Positions 1 to 11,518 of a DNA stretch of 64,000 nucleotides are shown here, piece after piece; the first letter of the stretch is position 1, and each line of letters starts with the position of its first letter. Under the pieces are notes generated by a model, which was not told the DNA's origin, made no database searches, and saw only the letters and a list, made by a program, of their open reading frames with translations. The translations under genes were made by a program, and so were the position numbers. This DNA comes from Zymoseptoria tritici IPO323 (lineage: Eukaryota > Ascomycota > Dothideomycetes > Mycosphaerellales > Mycosphaerellaceae). The stretch is taken from positions 1,798,001-1,862,000 of the forward strand of contig NC_018210.1 of the NCBI RefSeq assembly GCF_000219625.1, in the 5' to 3' direction.

Positions 1-206
1 CTCAACATCTGGTGCCTGAGCTGTGAAGCGCGAGTTGGTATTGTCCGGGTTGTCCGCCATGGCTAGTGGATGTAGAAGACGAGGTTCGGTTTCACAAAAG
101 TTGCGACTTCAAGATTCTGGGACGGCTCAAATTTGTTCCGCTCTTCACATGTCAAACCCTCCAGAGCTTCGACCGTCATAGCGACTAACATCTCCAAACA
201 CACAAC

Positions 207-1109
207 ATGGCCGATTCCGACTCCGACTCTGACGACTCCTTCCACTCCTTAGCCGACGGCGATCACTCGAAACCAACACCAGCTCAGCCCAAACCTCCGC
301 AGCATCAAACTATCGACCCCGCCGCCATCTCAGACAAGTTCACACCAGAAGAAGAAGCAGAACTACTCGCATCTTCCAACGAGCTGAAGACTTCCGGCAA
401 CGAACTCTTCGGCAAAGCATCCTACAGCACTGCCATCCAGACCTACGATCGTGCTCTGTCTTCATGTCCGAATTACCTCGACTACGAGCTCGCCGTTCTC
501 CGCTCCAACATCGCGGCATGTCATCTAAAGCTGGAAGAATGGAAAGAAGCTGTTGAAAGTGCTACGAAGGGAGTGGGATGTCTGGATCGATTGGAACCTC
601 TGCCGAAAGCTGTACCGAAAACTGCGTCCAAGAAGGAAGAGAAACAGTTGAAGGATGGAAAGGAAGCGGAAGATACGATGGTTGAGGAGGTGTCCGATGA
701 TATGGAGTCGCGCATAGCTGCTCTTCGTGCTTCTGGTCGTACTCTCGCACAGGTTCGAAGTTTGCAGGTCAAGCTTCTATTGCGGCGGGCGAAAGGCAAT
801 ACTTCGCTGGACAGCTGGTCGGCGTTGCAAGCTGCGGATGAGGATTATAGAACGCTGCTATCGCCGACGATGCAGCCTTGTCTTTCAGCTACGGACAGGA
901 GGACAGTGATGGAATCTGCGAGGAATCTGGCGCCGAAGTTGAACGCTGCGAAGGATCGAGAAATGGCAGAGATGATGGGGAAGTTGAAAGGTCTGGGGAA
1001 TAGCATCTTGAAGCCGTTTGGGTTGAGTACGGAGAACTTTCAATTTGAGCAGCAAGAGGGTGGTGGGTATACTATGAACTTCAACCAGGGTGCTGGGAAG
1101 AAGACATGA
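207..1109 (+). CDS. TPR co-chaperone-like protein, TTC1 family
   Basis: Single-exon gene, 300 aa. The N-terminus is acidic and Ser/Asp-rich (residues 1-45). A tetratricopeptide region follows, about residues 55-130, with the helical pattern typical of the family (LKTSGNELFGKASYSTAIQTY, then YELAVLRSNIAACHLKLEEW). A charged Lys/Glu linker (about 140-165) and further helices (about 165-265) come next, and the C-terminus is Gly/Asn/Phe-rich. Length and order match animal TTC1 and its fungal homologues, TPR proteins that bind Hsp70/Hsp90-type clients in the cytosol. The start is the first ATG after an upstream stop, and the acidic N-terminus is typical. It is transcribed away from the left edge and tail-to-tail with the p23 gene (also a chaperone-system gene), which may be coincidence. 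The family call is from the motif pattern; the molecular role is inferred. Confidence 0.85.
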   Translation: MADSDSDSDDSFHSLADGDHSKPTPAQPKPPQHQTIDPAAISDKFTPEEEAELLASSNELKTSGNELFGKASYSTAIQTYDRALSSCPNYLDYELAVLRSNIAACHLKLEEWKEAVESATKGVGCLDRLEPLPKAVPKTASKKEEKQLKDGKEAEDTMVEEVSDDMESRIAALRASGRTLAQVRSLQVKLLLRRAKGNTSLDSWSALQAADEDYRTLLSPTMQPCLSATDRRTVMESARNLAPKLNAAKDREMAEMMGKLKGLGNSILKPFGLSTENFQFEQQEGGGYTMNFNQGAGKKT

Positions 1110-1433
1110 TGAGTGAGGATGTGGAGGAGGATCTGAAGCATTTATGCGGGAAACGCGGTCATCGATGAGGTGTTCATACACAGAGGATTTCCCTGCATGT
1201 AATATGCTACACTGAAAGCGCAAAGTGCATACAAAGCTTTTTCTGTTCCATTCGTCGACTGTTTCGAGGGCCGCTCGATGTCTGAGGAAGACAGGTACCC
1301 GGGGAGAAGCTCCAGCCTCGCTCGCTATGCACTCCAAAAGAGTCACTTCTCCTTGTGGGAAATCGTCTAGCCTTCGACGCCTTTCTTCACGCTCCCCAAC
1401 CTCGTTACTTTTGAAGAACTCAGAAGCAGACTT

Positions 1434-2396
1434 CTACTCGACCTCTTCGATCTTCTTGTCGCTTCCTCCAGCAGCGGCGGCGCTGGCGTCACCTTCTAGC
1501 TCGGGCTGTCGAAGATGTTAGTATGTGCTGTGAATGGCGTTCGATCACCGAGCGCGCATCGACTCCTCAAAATCTTACCATGTCCTCATCATCATCGTCG
1601 TCGCCTTCGTCATCGTCACCACCCATGCCGCTCATGTCCATGCCACCCATGCCGCCCATGCCTAAGTCATATTGTTAGCAAGAATCCAGCATACCAAGGT
1701 GATGGTCAGACTCACCTCCAAGCTTGGAGAAGTCGATGCCACCGAAGCCACCATCTCCGCCCATACCGCCCATGCCGCCCATACCTGGCATGCCACCACC
1801 CATACCACCTGGCATGCCACCCATCTTACTCATGTAGTCGTCCTCCTCACCGACAGCATCTTGCTCGTCCTCGTCCACCCACTGTATTTAATCCTCTGTC
1901 AGTATACCACTCCTTCCATTTCCTCGATATCACAACTTACGCGGTCGAAATCCGTTTTGAGGAAGTGCACCTTCTTCGAGTCCTTGAGCAAGCGAGGCCA
2001 GTACTCCTCTGCCAACTCCTTCTTCTGCAACACCAGCTCGACGGCACGTGGGGAGTGGTTGATCTTGGATGCGGACGGGTCGATCTCGGCGTAGAATTCG
2101 AGCTTGACAGCGTAGTCGGCCTTCTTCGACTCGCTGTAGCCGGTGAAGGTGAGGCTTGTGGGCTGAATGTCGAGCTTGATCTTCTTGGGATCTACGTCGA
2201 CGACGGCGATGGTGAGGAAAATGTGGTTCTTCTCGGCTTCGGTCTTGCTGGAGCGTTGCGCCCAGGTGACTGTTGGGTGGAGTGTCAGTATCGTGCCGTG
2301 TGCTCCATCTCTTTCAATGGTTCGCATACCCTCTGGAGTCATGGTCTTGCTGCCAAACTCCTTCGCATCGGTGGTGTCCTTTGGTTGAACAGACAT
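1434..2396 (-). CDS. wos2: p23/Sba1/Wos2-type Hsp90 co-chaperone
   Basis: Four exons on the minus strand: 1941-2396, 1716-1881, 1579-1661 and 1434-1505, all with GT-AG introns. Spliced length is 258 aa. Exon 1 encodes a complete CS domain (about residues 25-125) that starts with the HPTVTWAQRS motif and ends in ELAEEYWPRLLKDSKK. The exon 1/2 join recreates the p23 hallmark KTDFDRWVDEDEQ. The tail is a Gly/Met-rich low-complexity segment (repeats of GGM) followed by an acidic Asp/Glu run, as in fungal Sba1/Wos2. p23 proteins bind the ATP-bound Hsp90 dimer and slow ATP hydrolysis during client maturation. The Gly/Met-rich and acidic tail is split over three small exons. Exon borders are my reading of splice sites and codon phase. 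Confidence 0.92.
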
Positions 2397-2939
2397 GATT
2401 GAGGTTGTGATGTGCTTGTTCGTAGGTGTGTGTTCTGTGGGAGAGGGTTGTTAGTGCTGTGCAATGTGTTTGTCCCGGCGGTGATGGCAATGAAGCTGAA
2501 GTTCGCTCTTTGGAACCGCAACGAATGAAATGGAATTCCGTTTCTTGCAAGCGCTGGCGGCGGCGGAAGCGGTCTTCGAAGTGATGCAATGGGTCGCGTG
2601 GAGTAGGGCAGTTCAATGGTGTCGGCACTCACATGGATCGAGGAGAGTTGAGGTTGTGGTTGATGGTGAGGAAGTTGTTGGATGTTTTTGAGTTCTCGTT
2701 CGTTCAAAACGTGGTTCACCAGCATTTCAGCTCGGAGGACGACCCCAGCAGCAAGCGGAGCACCCCCACGTCACTCGCCAAGGTGGAGGGCGGACATTGC
2801 CCGCGCTGCCTTGTCGCAAGCGTTCACTATTGAACATTCACTCAGAGACATGCACGTGTCGTAATTCTGCTCTCCGCAATCAGGCAGAGGATGACCAAGC
2901 TCGACGACCTCCTGTAAGAAGCAGCATAAACACACAATC

Positions 2940-3694
2940 ATGGACGCCGCACGGCGATTCTTCTACGGGCCATCTCCCGAAGAGCAGGTACAACTCGATC
3001 GCATGAGCATGCTCTCACTCGGTATACTTACCATACCCTCACACAGCAAAGGAAATGCAAGTCGCTCCTCCGATCAAATGACCGCAAACTCGACCGAGAC
3101 CTCCAAAACCTCAAAGTCCTCGAAAACAAAACCCGCAGCCTAATCGTCCAAGCCTCGAAACGCGCGCAACGGAATCCATCGCAAGCGAAGCAAGCGGCGC
3201 AGGAGACACGGATATTCGCGAGGGAATTGTTGCGGGTACGGAAGCAGACACAGCGATTGACGACGAGTAAGGCGACGCTGAATAGCGTGGGAATGCAAGT
3301 GAATGATGCGTTCGTGATGAAGAAGATTGAGGGGAGTATCAAGAACAGCGTGGGGATCATGAAGGATGTGAATACGCTGGTTAAACTGCCGGAGTTAACG
3401 GGGACTATGAGGGAGCTGAGTCAGGAGCTGGTCAAGGCTGGGATTATTGAGGAGATGGTCAGTGATTCGATGCCGAATCAAGATTTGCTCGAGGCGGAGG
3501 ATGAGGAGGCTGAGACAGAGGTGGATAAGATTTTGAGTGAGGTGCTGAAAGAGCGTGTGCAAACTCCTGCTGCGCAATTACCGACGGAGCCTGTTGGACC
3601 CGTGCAGACACAACCGGAGACGGAGGAAGAGGAGATGGATTCGGAGGAGATGCTGGCGCAAATGCGAGGGAGGTTGGAGGCGTTGAAGTCGTAG
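2940..3694 (+). CDS. vps24: ESCRT-III subunit Vps24 (CHMP3)
   Basis: Two exons, 2940-2987 and 3047-3694, with an intron of 59 bp; 231 aa. The tiny first exon encodes MDAARRFFYGPSPEEQ, which corresponds to the conserved Vps24 start (a short amphipathic helix, then a GPxPxEQ motif). The Snf7-type helical core follows: basic first helices (about 17-70), a central segment with VGIMKDVNTLVKLPELTGTMREL, and an acidic C-terminal part ending in EEMLAQMRGRLEAL, which fits a C-terminal MIT-interacting motif that binds Vps4. Vps24 copolymerises with Vps2 and Snf7 to sort cargo into multivesicular bodies. Vps2 was considered, but the short first exon and its motif fit Vps24 better. Confidence 0.92.
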
Positions 3695-4554
3695 GCGTGT
3701 TGATAAGAATGATGAATGAGGAATGACTCTTGATATGCTCATACTGGGCCAGTGCGATTGTGGGAGAGAAGCGAGGCGGAGTGGAACGAAGAAAGCTTAG
3801 TGTCACACGAGGTCCTCTCCGTCAGCAGAGTATGGGGAGAAAGGTATTCCAGCTCGAAGGCGAACATCGATGTTGCAGCTTGAGGACTCCCGAGACGTAC
3901 TCAGTGCCAAGAGATAGAAGAGACTACGACAGGCGACTCTTCTTCTACAGATGTACTGACATTGAGCCTGAGATCTTGTAGTATCTCAAACGATGCCTGC
4001 TTAGTACTCCTGCGCCTTCTGGAGCATGAGCGTCACTCACAGGCAGAAGGCGCATTTCATCGCATAAGACATGGGAGGTCTGGGATGTCGACATGTGAAC
4101 CTCACAGCAATACATGAGCGAGCGACCGCTCAGCTTCTTCGCGAACATACTCTCTTCACCAAGGCGCAAACGTTTATGTGCTTCTATTGGGTATTGCTTT
4201 CGAGGAGAGCGTTATGACCGGTGGCTGCATCGACGTTGTTGAGTCTTCCACTCCTTCCTATTCGGGCGGCTTGGTGAGCTGGAACCGAGTGCTTGCAATG
4301 TGTGCACATGCAAGACTATCGAACAACGACCATTCCGGGGACACTGGCGATAACGCGATCGTGATGATGTTATCCAAGTAGAGCTATAAGCAAGATGAAG
4401 AAGGTGCAATGAAATGGGGGAATATCATCATGGGGCAATCAATGGGGCGAGTTGTCTTTTGAAACTTTTTTTCATTTCAATTATCTCATAAGCTTCATAC
4501 TCATACGTAGATACAACGAAGAGACAAACATCATCAATTATCCCACACTTTCTT
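3695..4554. other. Intergenic region between vps24 and the ALDH gene
   Basis: This is the tail-to-tail interval between Vps24 and aldehyde dehydrogenase. Only short overlapping reading frames without recognisable motifs are present. It should contain both 3' UTRs. I see no RNA gene or repeat. Confidence 0.6.
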
Positions 4555-6212
4555 CTAACCGAAGAGAGCGTCTCCGAGTCTGATGTTGACGGTCTTGGTC
4601 TGCGTGTAGTTGGCAAGAGCATCTTCTCCGAGCTCGCGACCAATACCGGACTCCTTGTAACCTCCGAATGGCAATTGGTGGTGGAGCGTGTTGTATGTGT
4701 TGACCCTGGCGAGTAGTGTTAGCCATAACCCGAACAGGAACGATCTCATGTCGAAAACTTACCAGACAGTACCGGCCTTCAATGCGTTGGAAACGTTGAT
4801 GGCGCGGTTGAGGTTGGTGGTGTGGACAGCGGCGGCGAGACCGTAGGTGGTGGCGTTACCGAGCTTGATGACCTCCTCCTCAGTCTTGAACTTGGAGATA
4901 GAGCAGACTGGGCCGAAGATCTCCTCCTGGACGATCTTCATGTCCTCGGTGACGTTGGAGAAGATGGTTGGCTCGATGAAGTAGCCCTTGTCTCCCTTGC
5001 GGTTACCGCCGATTTCGACGTTGGCACCGGCCTCCTTTCCGGCCTTGATGTAGCTGGGAGGGATGTTAGTACGTGAAGTGTGAGATCGGAAGATGCAATG
5101 TCTTACTCCATGATGCGGTCGAACTGGACCTTGGACACCTGAGGACCCTGGAAGGTATCCTTGGCGAATGGGTCACCAACAACGTTCTTCGACGCACGCT
5201 CCTTGAAGCGCTTGACGAACTCATCGTAGATACCCTCCTGAACGTAGACACGAGATCCAGCACAGCAGCACTGGCCGTGGTTGAAGAAGATACCAAAGTT
5301 GACCCAGGAGATGGCGTTGTCAATGTCGGCATCGTCAAAGACAATGTTGGGCGACTTGCCACCAAGCTCGAGGGTGACCTTCTTCAAGTTGGAGCCAGCG
5401 GCAGCCTTGAGGATGGTGCGGCCAACAACGGTCGAACCAGTGAAGGCGACCTTGTCGACGTCCATGTGGGTGGAGATGGCGGCACCGGCGACCTTTCCGA
5501 AACCAGAGATGACGTTAATGACACCTGGTGGGAAGCCGGCCTCCTTGATGAGGTTGGCGGCAACAAGAGCGGACAGAGGAGTCTGCTCGGCGGTCTTGAG
5601 GACAACGGTGTTACCAGCAGCAATAGCTGGGCCAATCTTCCACGACCACATGAGAAGTGGGAAGTTCCATGGAATGATCTGTCCACAGACACCAATTGGC
5701 TCCTTCTTGATGTAGTTGAAGTGGTCTGGGTTGGTATCGACGACCTTGCCCTCAATCTTGTCGGCCCAGCCGGCGTAGTAGTGGAGGGTTCCGACACACA
5801 TGCTGACGTCGACCTTGGCCATGGAGACGGCCTTGCCGTTGTCGAGCGCTTCGACGGAGGCGAGGGTGTCAAGGTTCTTCTCGAAGAGGTCGGCGAGCTT
5901 GTGGAGGAGCTTTCCGCGGTTCTCGGGGGTCTCACGTCTCCATGGTCCCTCGAATGCCTTGCGGGCAGCGGCGACGGCGATGTCTACATCCTTCTCGGAG
6001 GCCTCGTGGACGGAGGTGATGACCTCCTCGGTGGCGGGGTTGATGGTCTCGAATGTGCGGCCGTCGACACCCTTCACCCACTCGTTGTTGATGAAGCTGA
6101 GAGTGAGGTCAGTGAGGTGTTCGCAGTGAGGAGAAGTCAATGTCACTTACAGTCCGGTTGGCTGAGTGTACTTGCCAGTTGGCGTCTCAATCTCGACAGA
6201 GAGGTCAGACAT
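4555..6212 (-). CDS. NAD(P)-dependent aldehyde dehydrogenase
   Basis: Four exons on the minus strand: 6151-6212, 5107-6096, 4763-5053 and 4555-4705; 497 aa, the usual length for cytosolic or mitochondrial ALDHs. Motifs in order are [16 protein letters not shown] (coenzyme-binding fold), FTGSTVVGR (nucleotide loop), TLELGGKSP with the general-base Glu near residue 264, and [11 protein letters not shown] with the catalytic Cys near residue 300. The EEIFGPV motif is in exon 3, and the C-terminal [15 protein letters not shown] closes the fold. It oxidises aldehydes to carboxylic acids, for example acetaldehyde to acetate. There is no clear mitochondrial presequence, so a cytosolic location is inferred. 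A long reading frame on the opposite strand (5073-6230) is only the shadow of this GC-rich gene. Confidence 0.95.
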
Positions 6213-7560
6213 GATTGCGGTATTGTGTGAGGTGGATGTGAGTTGCGGTAGTTGTTTCCTGTATCGCGCAGCGATGAGGTTGATGGAGGAGGAAAAGTGA
6301 GCGGATCGGGGCAGCCGGGGGGTTATGTAGTGCTCGCGCGCGGCAATGGGTCCTCGTCGTGCCTTTCCCGTCTCCACTCGTCCTAACCTTTCGCTCACAA
6401 GGAGTGGCCAGTGTCGTGTCAAGGCGACGTGTGAATGGCTGCTCGGAAATATGGCTGGCGGGGCACTGGAGCTGCGATGCGGGGTTCGCTCACTTTCCGG
6501 TGCAGGGTCTCGTTGCTGGGAAGGTGGACCGCACGTCTAGCGTCACTGGCGAAAGAGCTCGAAGAAGGATTCTGGTGGCGATTTCTGCTGTATTTGCATT
6601 CTAGGCCTGAGACCAGCATGCCGATCCAGCGTCTGTCGTCCAGTGTTCCGTCGTCTGCTAACGCGGAATCACATCCTGCGGCAATGGTACATGTATACAT
6701 GATTTTCTGGGGAAAGAAGATGTACTCCCTGCTACATGGCTGATCGCCTACGCTTGGAGGGAGTGGTACCGAGGGGAGTGCTCGCAGAAGGAGACAGTCC
6801 ATTGCGGTCCTTTGCAATGCGTTGCCTTGAACGAGCGGACGGCACCCTGCAGCCGTGGCCAGGCAACGCAGTACCAATCTGGTCGAGAACGAACATGGCT
6901 TGTGAGAGTTTGGTGGAACGAGGGGTGGAGGGGTAAAACTTCCTAAGATGAATGGCCCGCCAGTCCGGGGAAAGCTCGAAAACTACTCGGAGTTCCAAGG
7001 ACCAAAGGCACCGTTCCGCTTGATTCAGAGTAAAGAGCGAGCTGATAGGCTGCCAAGTGGCCTTTCGTTATTGATCGTCGTAGTTCCAGCCTACTGTACC
7101 TTTTACCCGCCAGGTCCACGGGACAGCTTCCGACACCTTGCAGGGCGGGGCTCAAACCTGGCCGGGTGGATCATCATCGCGGACCATCAGAGTTGCTCGG
7201 TTGCGTGCACCGTAATGGCACCGTACTAGCGGTAGGGAGGATGGTCGAAGCTTTTCGTTTCGCAGGAAAGGTGGAACATGCAAGGGTCGAGTATCGTTTG
7301 CTGGAAAAGCACAAGTTGAACATGATTTTCGCTGTCTGATTTCTGCTGATCCGGCTCGTCGTCGTCGACTTCGCTCCGCTCGCTCATGCGCATCCCGACC
7401 GAAAACTCAGAAAGACCCAGTCGCCGTAATACAATTTGGAAGTGAACGATTCCGCCGCTTCGCCGCGGCGGCGTAGTGAACTGCAATGACCGCTCGAAGA
7501 ACACCGTGTCCGAATCTCGTAGGTTCGACGTCGTGTCCTGAAAGAGCTCGGTATTCCTCC
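6213..7560. other. Intergenic region upstream of the ALDH gene
   Basis: This 1.35-kb stretch contains the ALDH promoter and the 3' side of the Yra1 gene. No coding frame has recognisable motifs or convincing codon use, and I see no RNA gene or repeat. Confidence 0.5.
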
Positions 7561-8850
7561 TTACAACACCTCATCGACCATGCCAGTATCGCCGTTGGTC
7601 GCGGCTGTAGCAGCGGGTTGAGCAGTGCCGTTGGTCGCAGCACCATTGCTGTCTCCTCCAAAGTAATCCTGCATCTCCGCATCGAGCTCTTCCGCCGTCT
7701 TCTTCGGCTTGTTGACACGTCCTGTCTTCTTCCCGGCGCGACCTCCCTTGCCCGCTCCAGCGGCGGCATCCTTCGCACCGGCAGTCTCCTTTCCATTGGG
7801 CTTCGCGGCATTCTTCGGCTTGCTACGGATGAATTAGTAACCATCGCTACCTTGAGCGTTGCGGTTGCTACTTACGACACTCTGTCTTGGAGAGACTTGG
7901 GCGCCACGTTTGGCACAGCTTTCGCGGAGACGAGGATCTCGATGCGAAGCGGTCTGCCATCCACCTTCGTGCCATCCAGGGCGACGGCCTTTGCGCCAGC
8001 GTTGGCCGAATTGAACGAAACAACCGCAGAGCCGCGCGATCTTCCGGTAGGACCATAGTTGAGAACGACCTTCTTGACCGGGGCCACCGTCGAGCTAAAA
8101 TACTCCTGGAGTCCACGTGTTAGTGGGTTCTGAATATCGCAAATCGTGCCGTGTATCCCGCAGTCCTCCGATCCAAGCCATCGGTGTTGCTCGCCTCAGA
8201 GAGCAAGCAGCGCGGCACGGGTCCCATGTGCATTTTCCTCGGCAGCAAAAGCATGCCTATTGCCTCGTCGAGGATGTCACCGTCCGTCGTCCAGCGGGTG
8301 TGAAGCGCCGTCAAAACAGTGGACTTGATCCTGCATTGCTCTGCGGCCATTGCCAGGTGAGGAGAACACATGACAAATCCGTCCTGCGCTGCTTGCTCTC
8401 TGCCGTGGTACCATTCTTGACACCTTGACACCTCGTAGCTGTTTGCCAGACAGATGATAGAGGGTGGTGCTGCAAGATGCGCTGCCGGAACTCAAAGCCA
8501 GTTGCCGATCGCTGGACCACGTTTGCGCGAAAATGGACCGTTGAAGGATACAGAAACACTGCGCGAGCGATACAACACGCATCGCTATCTCAACTCACTT
8601 TGATAAGCATTTCGCTCACGTCCTCAGGCAGATTGGACACCGAGATCTTGGTTTCGCCAGTTAGGGGAGCCGCGGCGACAGCTTTGGTGGTGTTCTTGCC
8701 GCCTCGAGTCTTCTGGACGCCTCCGACGATGACGGCAGTAGCCTTGACAGCGGCTTTGCGCGGAGCGCGACCGCCGCGGCGCTTTCCTCCATTTCCAGTC
8801 TTGTTTTCGGACATGATTGTGTCGAGAGATTGCGCGAGCTTGCCGGACAT
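7561..8850 (-). CDS. yra1: mRNA export adaptor Yra1/Mlo3 (ALYREF), RRM protein
   Basis: Three exons on the minus strand: 8599-8850, 7876-8105 and 7561-7822; 247 aa. The N-terminus MSGKLAQSLDTIMSEN matches the UAP56/Sub2-binding motif. An Arg/Gly/Lys-rich stretch follows, then one RRM (about residues 69-150) with RNP2 KISVSNLP and RNP1 GRSRGSAVVSF. The C-terminus is Lys/Gly-rich and carries a second UAP56-binding-like motif, KKTAEELDAEMQDYF. Yra1 is a TREX subunit that couples splicing and 3' processing to nuclear mRNA export through Mex67. The first intron (8106-8598, 493 nt) is several-fold longer than any other intron I placed in this window, and it interrupts the RRM right after RNP2. The upstream ATG (8850) was chosen because it supplies the conserved N-terminal motif. 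Confidence 0.92.
8106..8598 (-). promoter_or_regulatory. Long (493-nt) intron of the yra1 gene, possible autoregulatory intron
   Basis: The donor is GTGAGT and the acceptor CTCCAG. A good branch-site candidate, CACTAAC, lies about 14-20 nt before the acceptor. The other introns I placed measure 47-110 nt. In Saccharomyces cerevisiae YRA1 a long, inefficiently spliced intron gives negative autoregulation; similar control here is inferred only from length and position. Confidence 0.6.
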
Positions 8851-10190
8851 GTTTGTGGCGGTTGTTGTGGGTTGTTGTGGGTGACTGAGATGAGGTTGGC
8901 GGGTCGGCGATGAAGGCGCGGTTACGTGTTAGACAGCTAGTGAGCAAGTGTCTTGATCGGGGTGGAAGGTCGCGCAATTATCGTGATGTTGGTGCGAGAT
9001 GTCGGCGCGTGATGATGGGATGTGGCGGTCGAAGTGATGTGGTTTGATGGGCGCGATGTGGTGGTCGTGTCGCGGAGAGGATGGATGTTGATGGTGGACG
9101 GCGATGGAAGGTTGCGCTGGGCTTTGCTCGCGAGAAAGCAGGAGGCGGGAAGTCTCCCGGTTGCGGCGCCGCGCCGTCCGGCCCGTGCATTGTTTGCCCG
9201 TGCATTGTTTGCCTTCGTCATCACCGTTCGCATCTCCTGACAGCATCCGTGAATGAGAAACCCTCGAACGCATCAAGAAACTATTCACGGCAACTATGCA
9301 CGCCTTGGACATTCGCTATGGTAAGATTATGGCCGAGATTCTGGTCTTCTCTCCGCGAGAACGTTCTCGGAGAGTCTGAAGGCGTACATGTCCATTCTCG
9401 GAAGCATATGCCCGCGAGCGCGCATTGTGCTGCGGTGCACTCGAGACCCTCAAAGTCTGCCCGCTCCAAGGCAAAGATGGAGACAGGCAAGGACTCCCCA
9501 TGAAGCTGTGAGCACAGTGCCCCAACTCTCAGCGAGGTTTGTATCGAGATCCACGCATCCCCGTCTCCGCCGTGTACCATTCGTACAATGACTGTGCTGC
9601 TTGCTCAAACACGTACACGTGACCTTGCTCCTGGGAGAAGAGGCGATCTTTCGTATCGACCAATGTCGTAGTTCTGGTGGGTACAGCATCCCGTACATTG
9701 GTATGATCAGTCCCGCTCCTTGGGACGGGAGGCGGCGTACTGGCTCCAGAGATTGCCGTGGCTTCATACGCATGGTACTCGTGCTGTTGGTACAGTCTAA
9801 GTATGCCTCGAGGAAGAGAAGTCCTGAAAGATGCTGTGGCTATACTGCCCTCGGAACAAGGTCATAGAGAACTGCCTCGATTGTTCGCATATCAACCTTC
9901 CACTAAGCCATAGTTACAAGGAAGAGGCCGGGCATAAGCTGGCTGTGAATGAGAAACTTCTGCTGTCCATGATATCAACTTTGAAGGCAGATCATTTGGT
10001 TGCGGCGTACGACGCCAATCGTGATAAGGCATGCCCTGGAGCGAAACTCAGCAGCGTCAGGCCTGTGCCTCGCATGTTGGACATATGAGCCACCAGACCA
10101 CTCCTAAGAAGGCAGGCAGAACACATAGCCCTCCACAATGTCTTCGGCGATCGCGGGACGGGGCGATGAGATACAAAAACAAAGCAAAAC
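8851..10190. other. Non-coding stretch upstream of yra1
   Basis: About 1.3 kb between the Yra1 start and the tRNA-like gene. Only short reading frames without motifs are present. It should hold the Yra1 promoter; nothing else is recognisable. Confidence 0.45.
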
Positions 10191-10195
10191 AAAAA
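10191..10195 (-). terminator. Pol III T-run terminator of the tRNA-like gene
   Basis: On the minus strand a run of five T begins six nucleotides after the mature 3' end of the tRNA-like gene, and more T-runs follow within 20 nt. This is the usual RNA polymerase III stop signal. Confidence 0.6.
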
Positions 10196-10200
10196 GAGAT

Positions 10201-10340
10201 TGCCAGCGGCAGGAATCGAACCTGCGATCTCATCCATTTCTCGCGATCCCGAAATGTGTTTGTGACACATGAGAAACCTATTGACAATAGGTTGAGGGAT
10301 TGGATATGATGGTTGTGCCTTATCACTCGGCCACACCGGC
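10201..10340 (-). tRNA. Intron-bearing tRNA-like gene, isotype unresolved
   Basis: The two ends form a seven-pair acceptor stem (5' GCCGGTG with 3' CGCTGGC, two G-T pairs) plus discriminator A. A D-arm (GCC/GGC) and a perfect T-arm (GCAGG, loop TTCGATT, CCTGC) are present. The T-arm supplies an exact B box, GGTTCGATTCC; the A box TGGCCGAGTGA differs by one base from consensus, having GA where G18G19 is expected. About 85 nt separate the D and T arms, far too many without an intron. One fold reads CAT as the anticodon with stem CAACC/GGATG, which has one A-A mismatch, so I do not assign an isotype. The Pol III terminator immediately downstream favours a transcribed gene. A decayed tRNA remains possible. 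Confidence 0.6.
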
Positions 10341-11518
10341 GAATCGATGAAAGGTTGAATTTGAGATCGATTATATCCACTGCGCAAGACAGGCCAATAT
10401 GTGTACCGTTCTCCCGACTTTCCAGTCCTTCTCGGGTGCGAGGCCAGATGAACACAACCGTTTCCCTGATTACAAGTCTTCATGTCGTTCATGTCGATGG
10501 GATGCTGCTCAAGGCTTACTGATACATCAAGGCGAGCTGCTCCTTGCTCGCGTCCATGGTCATCCGGACTGTCAGCTGACTGGCACGGCAGTGATTATGC
10601 TGCCGTGGAGCAGTGTGTTCGAAGAGAGACAGTCCAACACTGATCTTGAATATTCGACTCGTCTCGTATCCTTCTCTATCGATCCACCTCGCCGATGGCA
10701 TAGATGTCGTTGGTATGCCCATGCATTGCTAAGCGGAGCCACATAGCCATGAGCTCGTGCTCTTGGTAGAGGCCGTTATCTCCATAACTATTCGACGGGC
10801 ATGTGAGGCCATCATTCGCTGTTCTTCAGCTTAGCAGAACACCTTGAGAGGACAGCCGTGTGGCGGTACATAACACGCTGTCCAGGAGAGCGGGTACCAG
10901 AGCAGGCCACCTCGTTGAGGCGGGCATCTAAGTTAGCAGAACACATTCCGGAACAGGTCATGTAGCCAGGCAACTATTGAGGTGGTAGGTAAATTGTGTA
11001 GAACGCCTTTTGATCAGGTAAGAACTTACAGGCATTGCTGAGTAGCTGTATACCTAGGTACTTAGACGGGCTTGACAATATTTTTCGTTCTCTTGTAAGG
11101 CTCAAATGTCAGGCAGCATCAGAAGCCTTCGAAAGCAAGTCCCAGCGTGCGATCAATGGAATAGATGAAATCGGCAGAGGAGGTCGTCGTTGTGTCGAAG
11201 AGTGCGTATTGGTGCTGTGAGTAGAAGGGAGTACAGTCCCGGCTCTTTCCCGCATCTCACATCCCTGCGACTTCGCCGATGGCACTGGCAATAGAGGTAT
11301 GGTTGAGCGTTCTCGTCCAATACGTCCACATGAGCGACTTCGCGTTCTGTGCTGAACTGGTGTTATTGTACAATGATTGTGCGTGGAGATTCCCGGCATG
11401 AGATGGAGGTGAGCTGCAGCCACGGCCATGAGGATCAACGTCACCTCAACCAAGACCTAGCATGAGGTGTGCAGACCATGCACGCTTCCGCATACAATAA
11501 CTAACATTACACATCTCA
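10341..11518. other. Intergenic region upstream of the DUF924 gene
   Basis: No convincing gene. A short motif (TTAGCAGAACAC) occurs near 10829 and 10931 and in weaker form near 10997, which suggests a degenerate local repeat. The 3' part should be the promoter of the DUF924 gene. Confidence 0.4.

Noticed and set aside
5073..6230. Long plus-strand open frame of 385 codons opposite the ALDH gene
   Set aside because: It lies antisense to a well-supported ALDH, has a composition typical of a shadow frame (Val/Asp/Gly-rich) and lacks motifs.
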